Assembly: GCA_036898135.1 (NCBI GenBank)
Contig: CM072513.1
Span: 73,772,996-73,836,995, forward strand
DNA length: 64,000 nucleotides
Origin: Oncomelania hupensis
Lineage: Eukaryota > Mollusca > Gastropoda > Littorinimorpha > Pomatiopsidae
Direction of reading: 5' to 3'
The notes beneath the pieces were generated by a model. The model worked only from the letters and a program-made list of their open reading frames with translations. It searched no databases and was not told where the DNA came from. The translations under genes were made by a program, and so were the position numbers. Positions within the stretch are counted from its first letter, which is position 1. Every line of letters begins with the position of its first letter. This document shows, piece by piece, positions 1-13,200 of the stretch.

Positions 1-516
1 TGGCGAGGTTGAAGCCAGTTTGGAAAGACAGGACCATCAGCCTGCATTCCAAGGTGGGCTTGCTGCGCTCCCTTGTCGTCTCCGCCTTCATATGCGCTTG
101 CGATGCATGGACCCTCACGGCAGATCTGCAGCAAAGAGTGCAAAGCATGGAGATGGGGTGCTACGGAAAAGACTTCTGGGCATTTCCTATACTCAGCACA
201 TCACCAATGACGAAGTCCGACAGACCATCACGCAAGCCATTGAACAACACGATGGCCTGCTTGCGGTGGTAAAGGGACGGAGGCTCCAGTGGTATGGCCA
301 CGTCACCAGATCATCAGGTCTTGTGGAGACCATCCTGTGGGGCACACTGTGGAGGGGTGGTGGAAGATGTAGACCGGAAAAGAGGTGGGAGGACAACATT
401 TCGAGAAACCATCAGGGTTGCTGAGGACAGGGAAAGATGGGGTACGCTGGTTAAACGATCATCTGTGGTGCCCCTACGACCTCCGAGTTACGGGATAGGA
501 TAGGATAGTTTAGGAT
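1..516 (+). pseudogene. RTE-like LINE, 3' end only, decayed
   Basis: The sequence matches the 3' end of the full-length LINEs at 8691-12045 and 46763-50117. Recognisable pieces are [16 protein letters not shown], the AWTLTADLQ region, and the [14 protein letters not shown] terminus. It ends in the same ATAGG-type tail (about 493-516). The reading frame changes near 170 and again near 400, so this copy is dead. The 5' part lies outside the window. It sits in the intron upstream of the first visible kinesin exon. Confidence 0.85.
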
Positions 517-539
517 AGATCTTTCATATCTGTTCCGTT

Positions 540-1000
540 TTTGCATTGATCTTGAAAGTCAAGGTCATTTTAGGCCTTGCTGAAAACATATAAAATAGGT
601 AATTGTACTGTGGAATGGCTCTCTTTAATCCATAGTATGCAACAACATTACTGGGTTACTTGATCATACATGAGCATGAAGGTCAAGGTCATACCAAGGT
701 AAAGGTCACTGAAGGTCAAGGTCATTCCAAGTTCACTGTTTTATGGCATAATACAATGTTTGCTTTATTTTATTTAATATTACATGAGTGTATTTGGAGC
801 TGGAGGTCAAGGTCATCTCATGGTCAGGAGCATATAAAGATCAAAGTCGGTATTACATTGCATTTTAATGTCACTGTTTCATTTTGTTTTTTTTTTCTGG
901 ACAGTCATTTTCATGCTAAATATTGCAAGTTCCACAAGGAGCATGTGAGTCATAGAGGCTTTGCCCTTCTAGTTTTTGCAATAAACATAATTTAGACGTG
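540..1000 (+). repeat. Dispersed repeat rich in TCAAGGTCA motifs (copy 1)
   Basis: This stretch is clearly related to 4979-5380: shared CATAGTATGCAACA, GGGTTACTTGATCA, GGCATAATACAA and AAGGAGCATGTGAGTCAT blocks in the same order. It carries several AAGGTCA units in direct repeat. No protein-coding capacity is evident. It lies in the intron before visible exon 1. Element class unknown. Confidence 0.75.
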
Positions 1001-1237
1001 TTTAAAGACAAAATAATGTTTTGATTGATAACTATTTCTATGATGGAGTTAGACAGTCTAAAACAATAGTCAGTAGTGGTCGGGGGATTTAAGAGTTTTT
1101 TAAAATTACACTACTGTTGAATTGCTTGTGGTATGTTGTCTTTTGCTATGTTTGTTTTGCCAATATTGTTTGGTGCCGTTCTTTAAAAAAAAAAAAAGCT
1201 AAATAAAATGTATTATTTCAATCTTATTTAATTTCAG

Positions 1238-1270
1238 GATAATCCAGGATTGATTCCTCGGTTTTGTGAG
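1238..1270 (+). CDS. KIF16B: KIF16B-like visible exon 1 (motor)
   Basis: Encodes [11 protein letters not shown], the conserved GLIPR segment that follows the P-loop/TMMG region in kinesin-3 motors. Acceptor TTTCAG at 1232-1237 and donor GTGAGT at 1271. Phase 0 at both ends. The exon with the P-loop should be upstream of the window. A 27-base tandem duplication (ACTACATTTGTCC unit) lies in the intron just downstream at about 1297-1350. Confidence 0.88.
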
Positions 1271-4200
1271 GTGAGTGGAAATACTATATTTTTATATGAC
1301 TACATTTGTCCTTACTTAACTTATGACTACATTTGTCCTTACTTAACTTTCTCTTGAGCGGTAGCCATGCTTTTTTTGCTGTGTTTCATAGACCAACATA
1401 ATAAATAGCTTTTTTTTCTATTTCTTTTCTTTTTGTGTACATGCATTTTATTGTTGTGTGTGGTTTTCTGGTTTTAGGAAATGTTTGAAAGAATGGATGA
1501 CCGCAATGCTACGTACAGAATACAAGTCAGGTATGCTTCAGTTTTTATTTTGTTCAAAAACCCCTGTTTATGTATTCTGCTGGTGAACTGATTTGGCGAA
1601 ATACTAAAAAGGGAGACTGTTGATGCAACTTAATGTTTGGTACACATTTTCTTGCACTGTAGGTAATTGTTAAATGACATGTGGAGGCCTTCAGGTGATG
1701 GAATTGTTGATAACAGGGTTGTGGGGTTTCATATATATAATATCGCTAATATGAATGCTGCTGTTACATGCTGGGTGCAAAACTGTTCAAATGTTCAAGC
1801 GTTAGGGGTAAACAGACCATAATAGAACAAACATGGTAATGCTTCTAGACATTTTAGACTGTTCAAGGGCAAAATAAGAGACAACTTACTATATGTTACG
1901 TTGAAACGCGCATGATGGTGCGTGTGACGATATTATGTGTGAGGCGCGCGCGATAGGTCTGTTCGTTTTATTTTGCAAAGCGTGCAATAATAGAGTGTAT
2001 TTACCTTTGATTTGAGTTTGCATTGTTGTTAGGAGAGGCTTTGGATAACGTTGATAATTTTCGTTAGTCGATATTATTAGAGAATTCTCTAGATCTGCTT
2101 GTTAACTATCGATCGAAGTTTCGGGATATTTGAGAACATTCTTTTGACAGAAAGGATGGCTGTATGACGTAAAACAGTGATGACGAAGTTAATTCTGATT
2201 GGTTGTAACGCGTCGTTCTGGAACGTCCTGAGGTTATCTCGAGTTGAGAGAAAAAATATATAATGGACACACTGTGTTGATAGTGAGTCGAGCCGAGTTG
2301 AGTTGAGAATTGTATGCAGATGTTGATGTGTGCTGAATAAAAGTGGAAAATTTCATACGAAGACTCAGTGACTTGTATGCTGATTGAACGGGTTACGTGG
2401 ATAATCGAATCCGAGATTACACTCATCAGGAGCATTCACGCATTGGGGCTGAATCTACTACTGATTGAAAACACCACCATCAAACGGAGTGTAACACTAT
2501 ACTTTAAATACTACCATTACCTATGTATCTCTGACATTATTAATCATTGTTAGGCTTACGATAGTTGATTCTTTTTCCTTTCAGTTACCTGGAGATCTAC
2601 AATGAAAGGGTCAGAGACTTGCTCAAGTTCAGTAACGGAAAACCCCTCCACAATCTCCGCATCAGGGAACATCCAAAAGAGGGGCCTTACGTTCAAGGTA
2701 AATGTGTCGAAAAATTATGTCCTAGGGTACATTAGCGCTTTTTTGTTTTGTGTCCACGTAGACAAAATTCACACATTTTCATCCACTTTCATGAAGTTTT
2801 TATCTACATTCAAAGCAATGCTTTATGAACGCACAAATCAGGCAATATATGTATATTTTGTATGTTATTTCTCTGTTGTAAAAAATAACATTCATACGCA
2901 TTTCCAGGCTGTCTTCGAACTTGGAAACCAGAACTGGTTGAGGTCATTCAGAATTATGAGAGTATGTCTGTAAGTTAGATGCAGACAAATATAGGAAATA
3001 TTTTGTTTGTTGTTTCTCTGTTGTAAAAATGTAATTCATATGCATTTTCAGGCTGCTTTCAAACTGGAAACAAGAACTGGGTGAAGTCATTCAGAATTAC
3101 GAGAGTATGTCCATAAGTTAGATGCAGATTTGTCAGCCAAGTTATAAACAGTCTGGCAGTGAAGGCACAAAAGAGTTGACATAATTCAGTAAATTTTCTT
3201 TGAATTTCTTTGTTCAGATTTATCTCAACACATGGTGGTCAGTTACGATGGCATAGCACAACTGATGCAAAAGGGCAACATGAACAGGTGAGCTCTAGGG
3301 TTTGTTGTTTCCTATGCTATAGGGAATACTTTATTATTACTACAATGCTATACTCCACTGAAGTGCATGTTCTCAGCCGTGTGAGAAAAATGCTACATGC
3401 ACTTTCATTTCACACCGTTATGATATTATTTTTGTTCTTATTATTTTTGTTTTGCATGGCCTGGAAACATTTTTTTCAAGTGTAATCCTTTGTTTGAATA
3501 AAATAATGTCTTATGTCTAATGTTTTAAAGTACATTTCATTATTGATGCTCAAGATTCACACAAATTCTTACTAAGAATTCAACAGTTTAGACTCAAGGC
3601 ACAGGGATCAATTAGAGTGTTCTCAAAGTAGTAACCATATATTTCATGTTGATTAGTTTGGTGAATTATTACTGTGGAAGACATAATTTTAGTTTCTTCT
3701 TGTTTTGTAGAACAACCGCAGCAACATTGATGAATGATGTGAGCAGTCGATCCCATGCCATCTTCACCATCACTTTCACACAGGTGGGTCTACGGAACAT
3801 TTTGTTTTTGACATCATTTTGGAAAATTACAATACAAATTGCTTTCGTGCTGGAACTGAAATTTATTTCTAAAGTTTTTTATACTTCCCACCCAAACACT
3901 TTAATGTCAGCTGTAAGTCTACATCTTTATACAGCTATTTAAAGAATAAAAGGTGCAAAAGCGCAAAGCAACCATTCCCATTCAATCATCTTTTTTTTTT
4001 CATTACAAAGTGTAGTTCTGATTTCTTTCCAGGCCAAATTTGAGGATGGCTTACCAAGTGAGCGACAGAGCAAGATCCATTTAGTGGACTTGGCAGGAAG
4101 GTTAGTTCCAAGAATTTTCTCCCTTTACTCCGGTTTCTTCCCTCCCTTCAATAATCGTATCAGAGGCAGTCAATCTAAAATTGAAAAAAAAAAAAAGAAT

Positions 4201-7200
4201 TTGATTTCCTTTCTATCTTCTAATAGGGATCTCCCAGTCTTTACACCTTTTGTTTGAGTGATAGATGTGTGTTTGTTGTGTGTGTGAGAATGGGTGAGCA
4301 TGTATGTTGGTACAGATTGCCATGCTTTGAGCCTATTTGTTGATTTGGGGGAAAGGCGTATATATAATTCATTATTATTATCTGGAGCTTATATAACAAC
4401 TGCATTTTTGACTCACATGTGTAGCAGTTTGAGTCCATGTACTCACACACACACCCCCCTCCCCCCCAAAAAAAATGTTTAAGATTTTTGCAAATCTGTG
4501 CAAAGTGAGTTCTAATTAGCCCAAAAATGACATTTAAAAAAAAATGTTCGTCCATCCGTCTGTCTGTCCACCGTCTGGCGTCTGGACATGGAAAACTTGC
4601 AAGTGGATTAATATCTCAGAACCTGTTTCAGCTATCTCAACCAAACATGGTAAGATGGTGTATACCCATGAGACCTCATAAATGATAAGTGAATGAATTA
4701 CTTCACTTCAAGGTCAAGGTCACAGGATCAACAATTAGTCCAAAAATGACAAATTTTTACAAAATTTCACTTTTTTCCTAGGTTATTAATATTGAACTTG
4801 AACTTATGATTCTTTGATCCATGATAGATTCTGGTCCTGATTTGGCTCGGAAGAGTCCACTGGACCTAAAGCAATAACCATGTAATGTAATGCGTGATAG
4901 ATATTAATGAGACTATACAAATTTGGTCAACTTCATACCAAGATCAAAGTCATTGGAGCTATCCAAAGTCAGGTTAGTATAGGTACTTTAAAAAGACTGT
5001 TTATTTAACCCATAGTATGCAACAGCATTGGGTTACTTGATCAGATGCATGAGAGGTCACATGAGAGTCAAGGTCATCCCAAGGTCAAGGTCACAAAAGG
5101 TCAAGTTCATTCCAAGATCACAACATTTTTGGCATAATACAACTTTTGATGTAGTTTATTTGATAGTCCATGAGTTTGAGCAGGAAGTCGTGGTCATCTC
5201 CAGGTCAAGAGCGTAGAGAGATTACAGTCGCTATTACTTTGGGTTTTAATGCTACCACTTCATTTTGTTTTTTTCTGGGCACCCATTTTCATGTTAAGTA
5301 TTGCGAGTTCCATAAGGAGCATGTGAGTCATAAGGACTTTGCCTCTCTCGTTATTTCCACATATGTCTGAAAATCTTAAATAGCCAGTTTATCATAAAGC
5401 AAAAACTTGTTAAAGCTAAAGGATTAGATCACCTGTGATTCAGATAGCACAAATGCACTCAGGTAGGACAAACACAAGTTGTGGCAATCTTTATTACAGT
5501 GAAAGAGCAGATGCCAGTGGGGCCACAGGGCAGAGACTGAAAGAAGGTGGCAGCATAAACCGTTCTCTGGTCACCCTTGGCAACGTCATTTCAGTGCTGG
5601 GTATGCTTGCATTATATTTGATTTTTGTTTATTTTGTTTTGTTTGTCCCTGAAGGGAAAGTGTCCAGCAGCTACTGCAACATCACCCAAGTTGTATCAAT
5701 GTTTCGTTTGAGCTTAACTATTTGCAGTTAACAGAACTGATAGGCTGGAAAAATGAAAAAGACGGTTAAAGAGCTATGACATAATGTTGACATGCTCATG
5801 TTTAAAAGTATTGCTTCATAGCATTGAATCTGGCTGCCTGTGAGTCAGCAAATACTAGGATTGTAATGTGATTAGAATACGCACTACTGTGTTGAAGTTA
5901 GGCTGAAAGCCAGCACACATTCAAGCAGGGAGAGACACAGAACTCACACAAGCAGAGTTGCCTACCGTCCCGCTGTAGGCGGAATCGTCCCGATTTCAGG
6001 TGAAAAAACGAGCTGTGTTCCGCGATTCCGCTTTTTAAGTTTACGTCCCGCCAAATTAAAAAAAAAAAAAACGATTTTTTTTAAAAAAACCCGGTAGAAG
6101 TTTATTTTTAGCGCGTCGGCTGATGCAATATCGGTGGTCTGATCCGGTTTTTGCGCGGACTAATGACGCGCGTACAGTTCCAAACACAGAGTCACGTGAC
6201 TTTCTTCAGCGCAACCTGCTAGTGGTAGGCCTAGGCTACTGACAAGTTGCCGCGATTGTTTCGACAGAAGTTATGGCGTCAAAATCAAATTCACGAGCAG
6301 ACGATGGTCCTGATACACCTCCGAGAAAAAAACAGAAAAGATATCAGACATTCAGAAAAGAATATACAGAGAAATATTCTTTTATTAGGGAGGGCAAAGG
6401 AGAATCATGGGCGCATTGTGCCATTTGTTCTGTAGATTAGTAAAACAGAATCATGAACTAAAGTTTCTGTGTTTTATTTGTTACTTCATCATTAACAGTA
6501 TCAATAACAACAGATTCATAAACAAAGGTGAGTTTCAGTGTGACTCAATTTTTTAATTTATTTATTTTTTATTTTACATTTCAAAACTTCTTCAACGATC
6601 ATAGCTGCTCGCCTGAAAGTCAAATCATTTGGCAAAAATATGCATGACATTTTTTTGTGTTGAAATCATCCAGTTGCGGTGTCCCTCCTAATCAAGCCAT
6701 GTCCCTCTTTTTTGGTGCCAATGTCCCTCTTTCACGTTTTGGGGGGTAGGCATGTATGCACAAGAATCGCCCCAGTTCTCTTGAAAACTGGGAAGGTTAA
6801 GCAGCGAGGGAGAGGAGAGGGATACCTCTCTTACAGTGCTGGCACTGAGATAAGAGAGGCCTCTAATGCCTCTCTACCCCAAATAACAGAAAGCTTAAAG
6901 ATTACTAAGAAAAAAATCCAAGTATTTCACTGGCATGGCTAGCTGCTTCTCACGTTTGTATATTGTTAGATTGATGAGGCTGATGTTGGGTACTACACTT
7001 AGCATTGCTCTAGCTTAGTGCTTAGTACACTATGCAGGTATTGCTATAGGATTGATGTGTGAATTGTATAGCTCATATTGCAGCGGAGGCCTCTACACAG
7101 GACAAAGCGACTCGAACCAGAGGCACCTTTATCCCGTACAGAGACTCCGTCCTCACCTGGCTTCTGAAGGACAGCCTCGGTGGCAATGCCAAAACCATCA

Positions 7201-10200
7201 TGATTGCCAGTGAGTGTCAAAATTTCTTGTTTTGTTTGTTAGTTAGAAATGCTAAAACAATCATGATTATGAGTTATTTTCCAGTATTATTATGTTTGAT
7301 TTTATTTGCAAAAAGATAATACAGTGTAGTTATTGTAAGCTGTGTATTTCTAGCTAAGCTATAGGTCCATAGGATAATTTGTCACTAGCATTTGTTTTGT
7401 CAATTTGTGCTACAAGACAATACTGTAGTGAATTTTAAGTTTCTACACTCTGCTGTCCCAAGCAATAGGAGATGTTTTCGAACAGCCCATATTTTGCTAC
7501 TGGCAGAATTGTTGTTGTTTTTTGTCATTAAAACAAAAAAAGGTAAAAATAAAATGTGGATGGGTTGAAAAGAAATGGGTGTAATGTTCTGTGATTAAGG
7601 CATTGATGGCTGGTGTAACCATCTTACTATAAAATATTTTACACTGTGAAACAGTTGATACAGTTGTTTTTTTCTTCTCAGCAATTTCCCCGGCGGATAT
7701 CAACTATGCTGAAACCCTGAGCACTTTGCGATATGCCAACCGTGCCAAGAACATCATCAACAGACCCACAGTTAATGAAGTAAGTCACCACAATTATTTG
7801 GTTCATTAAAATAAATCGATTGATAGTTAGTTGTCTCATATGCATGTAATAGGTCATTCATGGTGCATTCAAAATCGTTTCCTTTGAAATGTTGGTTACT
7901 GTCTTTGGATGAAATGATGCTTAGCCTCTCTATATTTTTCAGCCTGCCTTCTGGCTCTGTTTGTAGTTATTTTGTAACTGCCATTCCTTGTATCTGAACT
8001 TGACAATAAAATTATTTGACTGGACTTGACTATTTGTATTTTTTGTAAATAAAAATAATGTTTACTTTTATTGCCTATGATTGCAGGACGGAAATGTGCG
8101 ACTGATCCGAGAGCTGAGGGAAGAGATTGCTCGCTTGAAAGCTCTTCTGGGTGGAAACATAGTGAGTTCCCCCAAGTACACAGTATGTGATGATGAGTGA
8201 TGAGTTTATGTGTGTGATTTGCTGTGTTGCTGCATTTTCCATGGGGTTTTTGGTTATGTTGATGTTTTCCTAACCTCTGTTTTGAATTAGGTTTAAGGTT
8301 TTCTGTGTTACAGTGATATAGATGTTGGTGATGGATGAGTGTATGTTCTTCTGTGTGGTTGACTGTGTTTCCACTGTGTAATAATGGTATTGGATACGGT
8401 CAACCTAAATATCAAACTAACAAATTGATTTTCTTTCTACCTATACCATAATAACGATATCCTTAGATCATTGCATTTTGAGCTTGAATGAGTAAAATAC
8501 AGAAAGTGATAATACTGAATTACATTTATATAGGTGTAACGAAAGGGGTTATATCAAGAAACTGCGTGTATGCGTGCGTGAATATTCTGCGTGTTCTCCC
8601 GTCTCACACTCCCTAACTCTCAAGAACTTTTTTGTTGTCACTCCCCCTTTCTATTACTAGAAAATAAACAATAATCAACAAAGTTCACATCCTATCCTCC
8701 TATCCTGTCCCGTAACCCGAAGGTCGTAGGGGCACCACAGATGATCGTTTAACCAGCATACTCCATCTTTCTCTGTCCTCAGCAGCCCTGATGGCTTCGC
8801 TCAGTGTCAAACCAGTCCATTCTCGAATGTTGTCCTCCCACCTCTTTTTCGGTCTCCCTTTTCTTCTACCTCCTTGCACTGTGCCTTGCAGAATAGTCTT
8901 TGCAAGGCCTGATGATCTGGTGACGTGGCCATACCACCGAAGTTTCCGTTTCTTTACCACTGTTAGCAGGTCATCATGTTGTCCAATAGCTTGTGTGATG
9001 GTCTGTCGGACTTCGTCGTTGGTGATGTGTTGGGTATAGGAAATGCCCAGAAGTCTTCTGTAGCACCTCATCTCCATGCTTTGTATTCTTCGTTGGAGAT
9101 CTGCTGTGAGGGTCCATGCTTCGCAAGCATATAGGAAGATGGAGATGACAAGGGAGCGCAGCAGTCTTACTTTGGAATGTAGACTGATGGTCCTGTCTTT
9201 CCAAATGGGCTTCAACCTTGTCAGGGCAGCAGTTGTTTGTGCGATCCTGGAGAGGACTTCCTGTCGGGACCCATTGTCTGATACAATGGCTCCTAAATAT
9301 TTGAAGCTATGCACTGTGTCGAGGGATTGGCCTTGGACTTTGATGTCCGTATTGATGCCATTGGTGTTGTTGGTCATCATTTTGGTCTTCTCTGCACTTA
9401 TTTCCATTCCATAGGCTTTGGAGGTGGTGTCAAGCCTCTGTACCAGCTGTTCAAGTTCTTGTTCCTCTCCAGCCAATCCATCAATGTCATCTGCAAAACG
9501 AAGATTGGAGATTGCTCTACCCCCTATGCTGACTGTGCCTTCATGGTCTGCAAGAGCATCCGACATGATGCGCTCTAGGAAGATGTTGAAGAGTGTTGGA
9601 GAGAGTAGGCATCCTTGACGCACACCGATTGTTGTTCTGAACCAATTCCCGATGGCTCTGTTGTGGAGGACTGCACTGGTAGCCTTGTCATACAGGCTTT
9701 TGATGACTTCAATAATTTTTGGGCTGATGTTGTACACTTTCATTGTTGCCCATAGAGCTGCATGCCAGACTCGGTCAAACGCCTTCTTGAAGTCTATGAA
9801 CACATGATATAGATGTTGTTGGTGCTGTAGGTATTTCTCACAGATTATTCTGAGGTTGAAAATCTGCTCAGTGGTACTTCGCCCTGCCCTGAATCCTGCT
9901 TGTTCTTCAGCTATGATTTGTTCAGCTTGGGGTTTCAACCTGTTGAGTATTATTTTCAGGAGGACCTTGCTGGGATGGCTGATGAGGCTGATGGTGCGGT
10001 AATTTTCACACTCCTGAAGGTTACCTTTTTTGGGAAGAGTGATGACAAGCGACTGGGTCCATGGTATAGGCCACTCCCCACTCTGCCAGATCTTGTTACA
10101 GATAATGGTGAGGGCATCAATCATCGCTTCTCCTCCTGCTTGTAGCAGTTCCGCGGGTATGTTGTCCACTCCTGCTGACTTCCCTTTCTTTAGCGCTTGC

Positions 10201-13200
10201 ACTGCTGCCTCAACTTCTTCCCGGAGAATTGGGAGGATTTCTTCTTCTTCTCTGTTCTCTGGACATGCTAGAACTGATGGGTCTCCATTTGGTGTATGGT
10301 TGTAAAGGTCAGAGCAGTACTCTGTCCATCTGTCCAAGACTTCTTGTTCTTCTGTAAGGCATATGCCAGACTTGCTTTGGATAGTGGAGACTTTGGGCTG
10401 TTTGACACTTGTCAGTCGCTTCACAGTCTGGTAGGCCTTCTTGCTGTTGTTCTTGTTCAGACTGTTCTCTATTTCCTGGCATTGATCTTCTATCCAGTTC
10501 TCCTTTGCTGTGAGCATGCCTTTTCGGATGTCATTGTTGATTTTTCGGTAGACATCAGCTCCCTGTGAGGTGTTCTTTTTCTTTTTCATCTCTCTTCGTT
10601 TATCACACAGATCCAAAAGTTCAGGTGTGATCCACAGCTTCTTCTTTGGTCGGTGCTTGCCAAGGATCTCAGTGGCGGCATCTGTCACAGCTGAGTTGAA
10701 GGTGGTGGTCATGGTGTTGACATCTACTTCACCAGCCCCCAAAATGAGCAGTGGTGCAAATTTCCCTCCAATTGTGGCCTGAAATAGTTCTGCCACCTCC
10801 GGGTCTTGCAGTTTGTCCAGGTCGAACTTCAGTCTAGTGCACTTTGCTGTATTTACTCTCTTCAAGTGGAGCCGGAAAGACATCATCACGAGATCGTGGT
10901 CACTTCCGATGTCTGCTCCTGGAAAAGTACGTGTCCTGCCAATGTTGATGCTTGATCTGAAGCGTTTCTTGACCATGATGTAGTCTATTTGGTTGTGATG
11001 CTCCCCGCCAGGACTGTGCCATGTCCATCGTCTGGAGTTTTTGTGGAGACCAAGCGTGTTTGCCAGTACCAGATTGTTGTATCTGGCAAACTCCAAGAGT
11101 CTCAGACCCCTGTCATTTGTCTCGTTGTTGCAGTGGGGTCCACATGTGTCTCCCCAATTGCGGTGCGCATCTTGGCCAACCTTGGCATTCCAGTCGCCTT
11201 GCACTATGACTATGTCCTTCTTCGGCACTTGGTCAAGGACCGCCTGTAGATTTTCATAAAAATCTTCCACTTCGCTGTCGTCATAGTCTGATGTTGGGGC
11301 GTAGGCCTGGATGATGGTGATGTTGAAAGGGGCTGCTCTCAGGCGGATGGTAATGAGTCTACTGGAGACTGGGCGGCAACCCATGACAGTCGCTAGAATG
11401 TTCTTGTGGACCAAGAATCCAACGCCGTGTTCGTGCCTGTCATCCCTACCGCTGAAATAGAGCTTGTGGCCTTTGTCGGTCGTTGTTTCACCTAGGCCTT
11501 TCCATCGCAGTTCGCTGATACCTAGAACGTTCCATCGATAGTGGTCCAACTCGTGGGCCAGTTCTTCTAATTTTCCTTCCGCAGTTAGGGTCCTGACGTT
11601 CCAGGTTCCTATGACGATGTTGTTTCTCGTGCGGATCTTGCTAAATTGTCCATCAGTAGCATACTTAACACCTCCGTCCTGGTGGCCAACGGAAGGCGCG
11701 GTCCTTGTGCCGGGTGACGGCCCGGGCGACGACCGATCCGGTATGGAATTAGTGGATTGTGTCATCATGTAGTGTGTCTTGGGCAAAAAAGACCTGGCGG
11801 TGCCCAATCCTCTCCAGGCTGTTGGCCACAGCCGAAATCCACGAATACAGTGTGGCTCGCCTTGGCCCTGAGCACATGGTCGTTGAACCTGTAGTAACGT
11901 GAGGTTCCTCCGCCCTGGCCGGTGACTTCTGTGTAGAAGACTTTCGCCCAGTGATGCCGTGCTAACATCACCCCTGTTAGTCGCCTCTTACGACACGCCG
12001 GGAAACGTTGGGTCTATTCTATTTAATGCCCGAACCCACAGAGACAAGTTCACATAGTACATACAATTCAATCAATAATATGGAAAAAGATATATATAGT
12101 TTTGTACTCACGTACTATGTAGAAATAATCCGTGAATTAAATATACCATTCACAAATCACACACATAAAGTTCCAAGGAGATAATCCGGGAGATTGTACA
12201 CTGATCTCACAAACCCACGAATAATATTCCAGAAAACAATCCGAGAATCACCAGTCACAGTAAACACCAATGAGGTCCAGTCCCGTCGACAGAGAGAATT
12301 ATCCCCCAGAGTCTCACGGAGGCTATGAATCGCTATGTCTTTTCTTTGTTTTAAATCCTCTGTCTCTGTCCATGGATATTTCCTTCGTTCCTCTCAATGT
12401 CTCCTTATCCTTATCTCTATCTGTCCTAGGCCTTCCCCTCTCTTCACCGTCCTCTTCACCTCCTTCAATAAACCCCCCAGCCGCTGTCGCTGCTGCTGTT
12501 GTGGCTGCTGCCGCTGTTGCTGCTGCTACTGCTGAGGTGGCAGTGGTTGCCACTGATGATGATGCAGCAGTGGTTGCTACTGCCGCTGATGTAGCAGTGG
12601 TTGCTGCTGCTGATAATGTAGCAGTGGTTGCTGCTGCTGATGATGTAGCAGTGGTTGCTGCTGCTGCTGATGTAGCAGTGGTTGCTGATGTAGCAGTGGT
12701 TGCTTCTCTCGTCTTCTTCTTCGTCTTCTTCTTTGGCTTCTTCTCTGGCCCCTTCTCGATACTTCCACCCTTCTTCTTCACGACTTCTTCTTCTTCTTCT
12801 CGTCTTCGTCTTCTTCTTCTTCTTCTTCTCCTTCTCTTCTTCTTCTTCTTCTTCTTCTTCCTCTTCTCGTCTTCGGCTTCTTCTTCTTCTCCTTCTTTTC
12901 TTCTTCTTCTTCTTCTTCTTCTTCTTCTTCTTCTTCTTCTTCTTCTTCTTCTTCTTCTTCTTCTTCTTCTTCTTCTTCTCTCCTTCTTTCTTCTTCCTTC
13001 TTCTCCTTCTCTGCTTTCTTCTTCTTTCTTCTCCCTTCTTCTCCTTCTCTGCTTTCTTCTTCTTCTTCTCCTTCTCTTTCGCCTCGAGGCCCCTCAGCCG
13101 GAGACTTCTGAAAACATACAAGTTTTCCCCACTAAATATTTTGATACTTAGACTTTTCTGTATTACCACATATACCTTTCTCTCCCTCTGTGACAGGACC

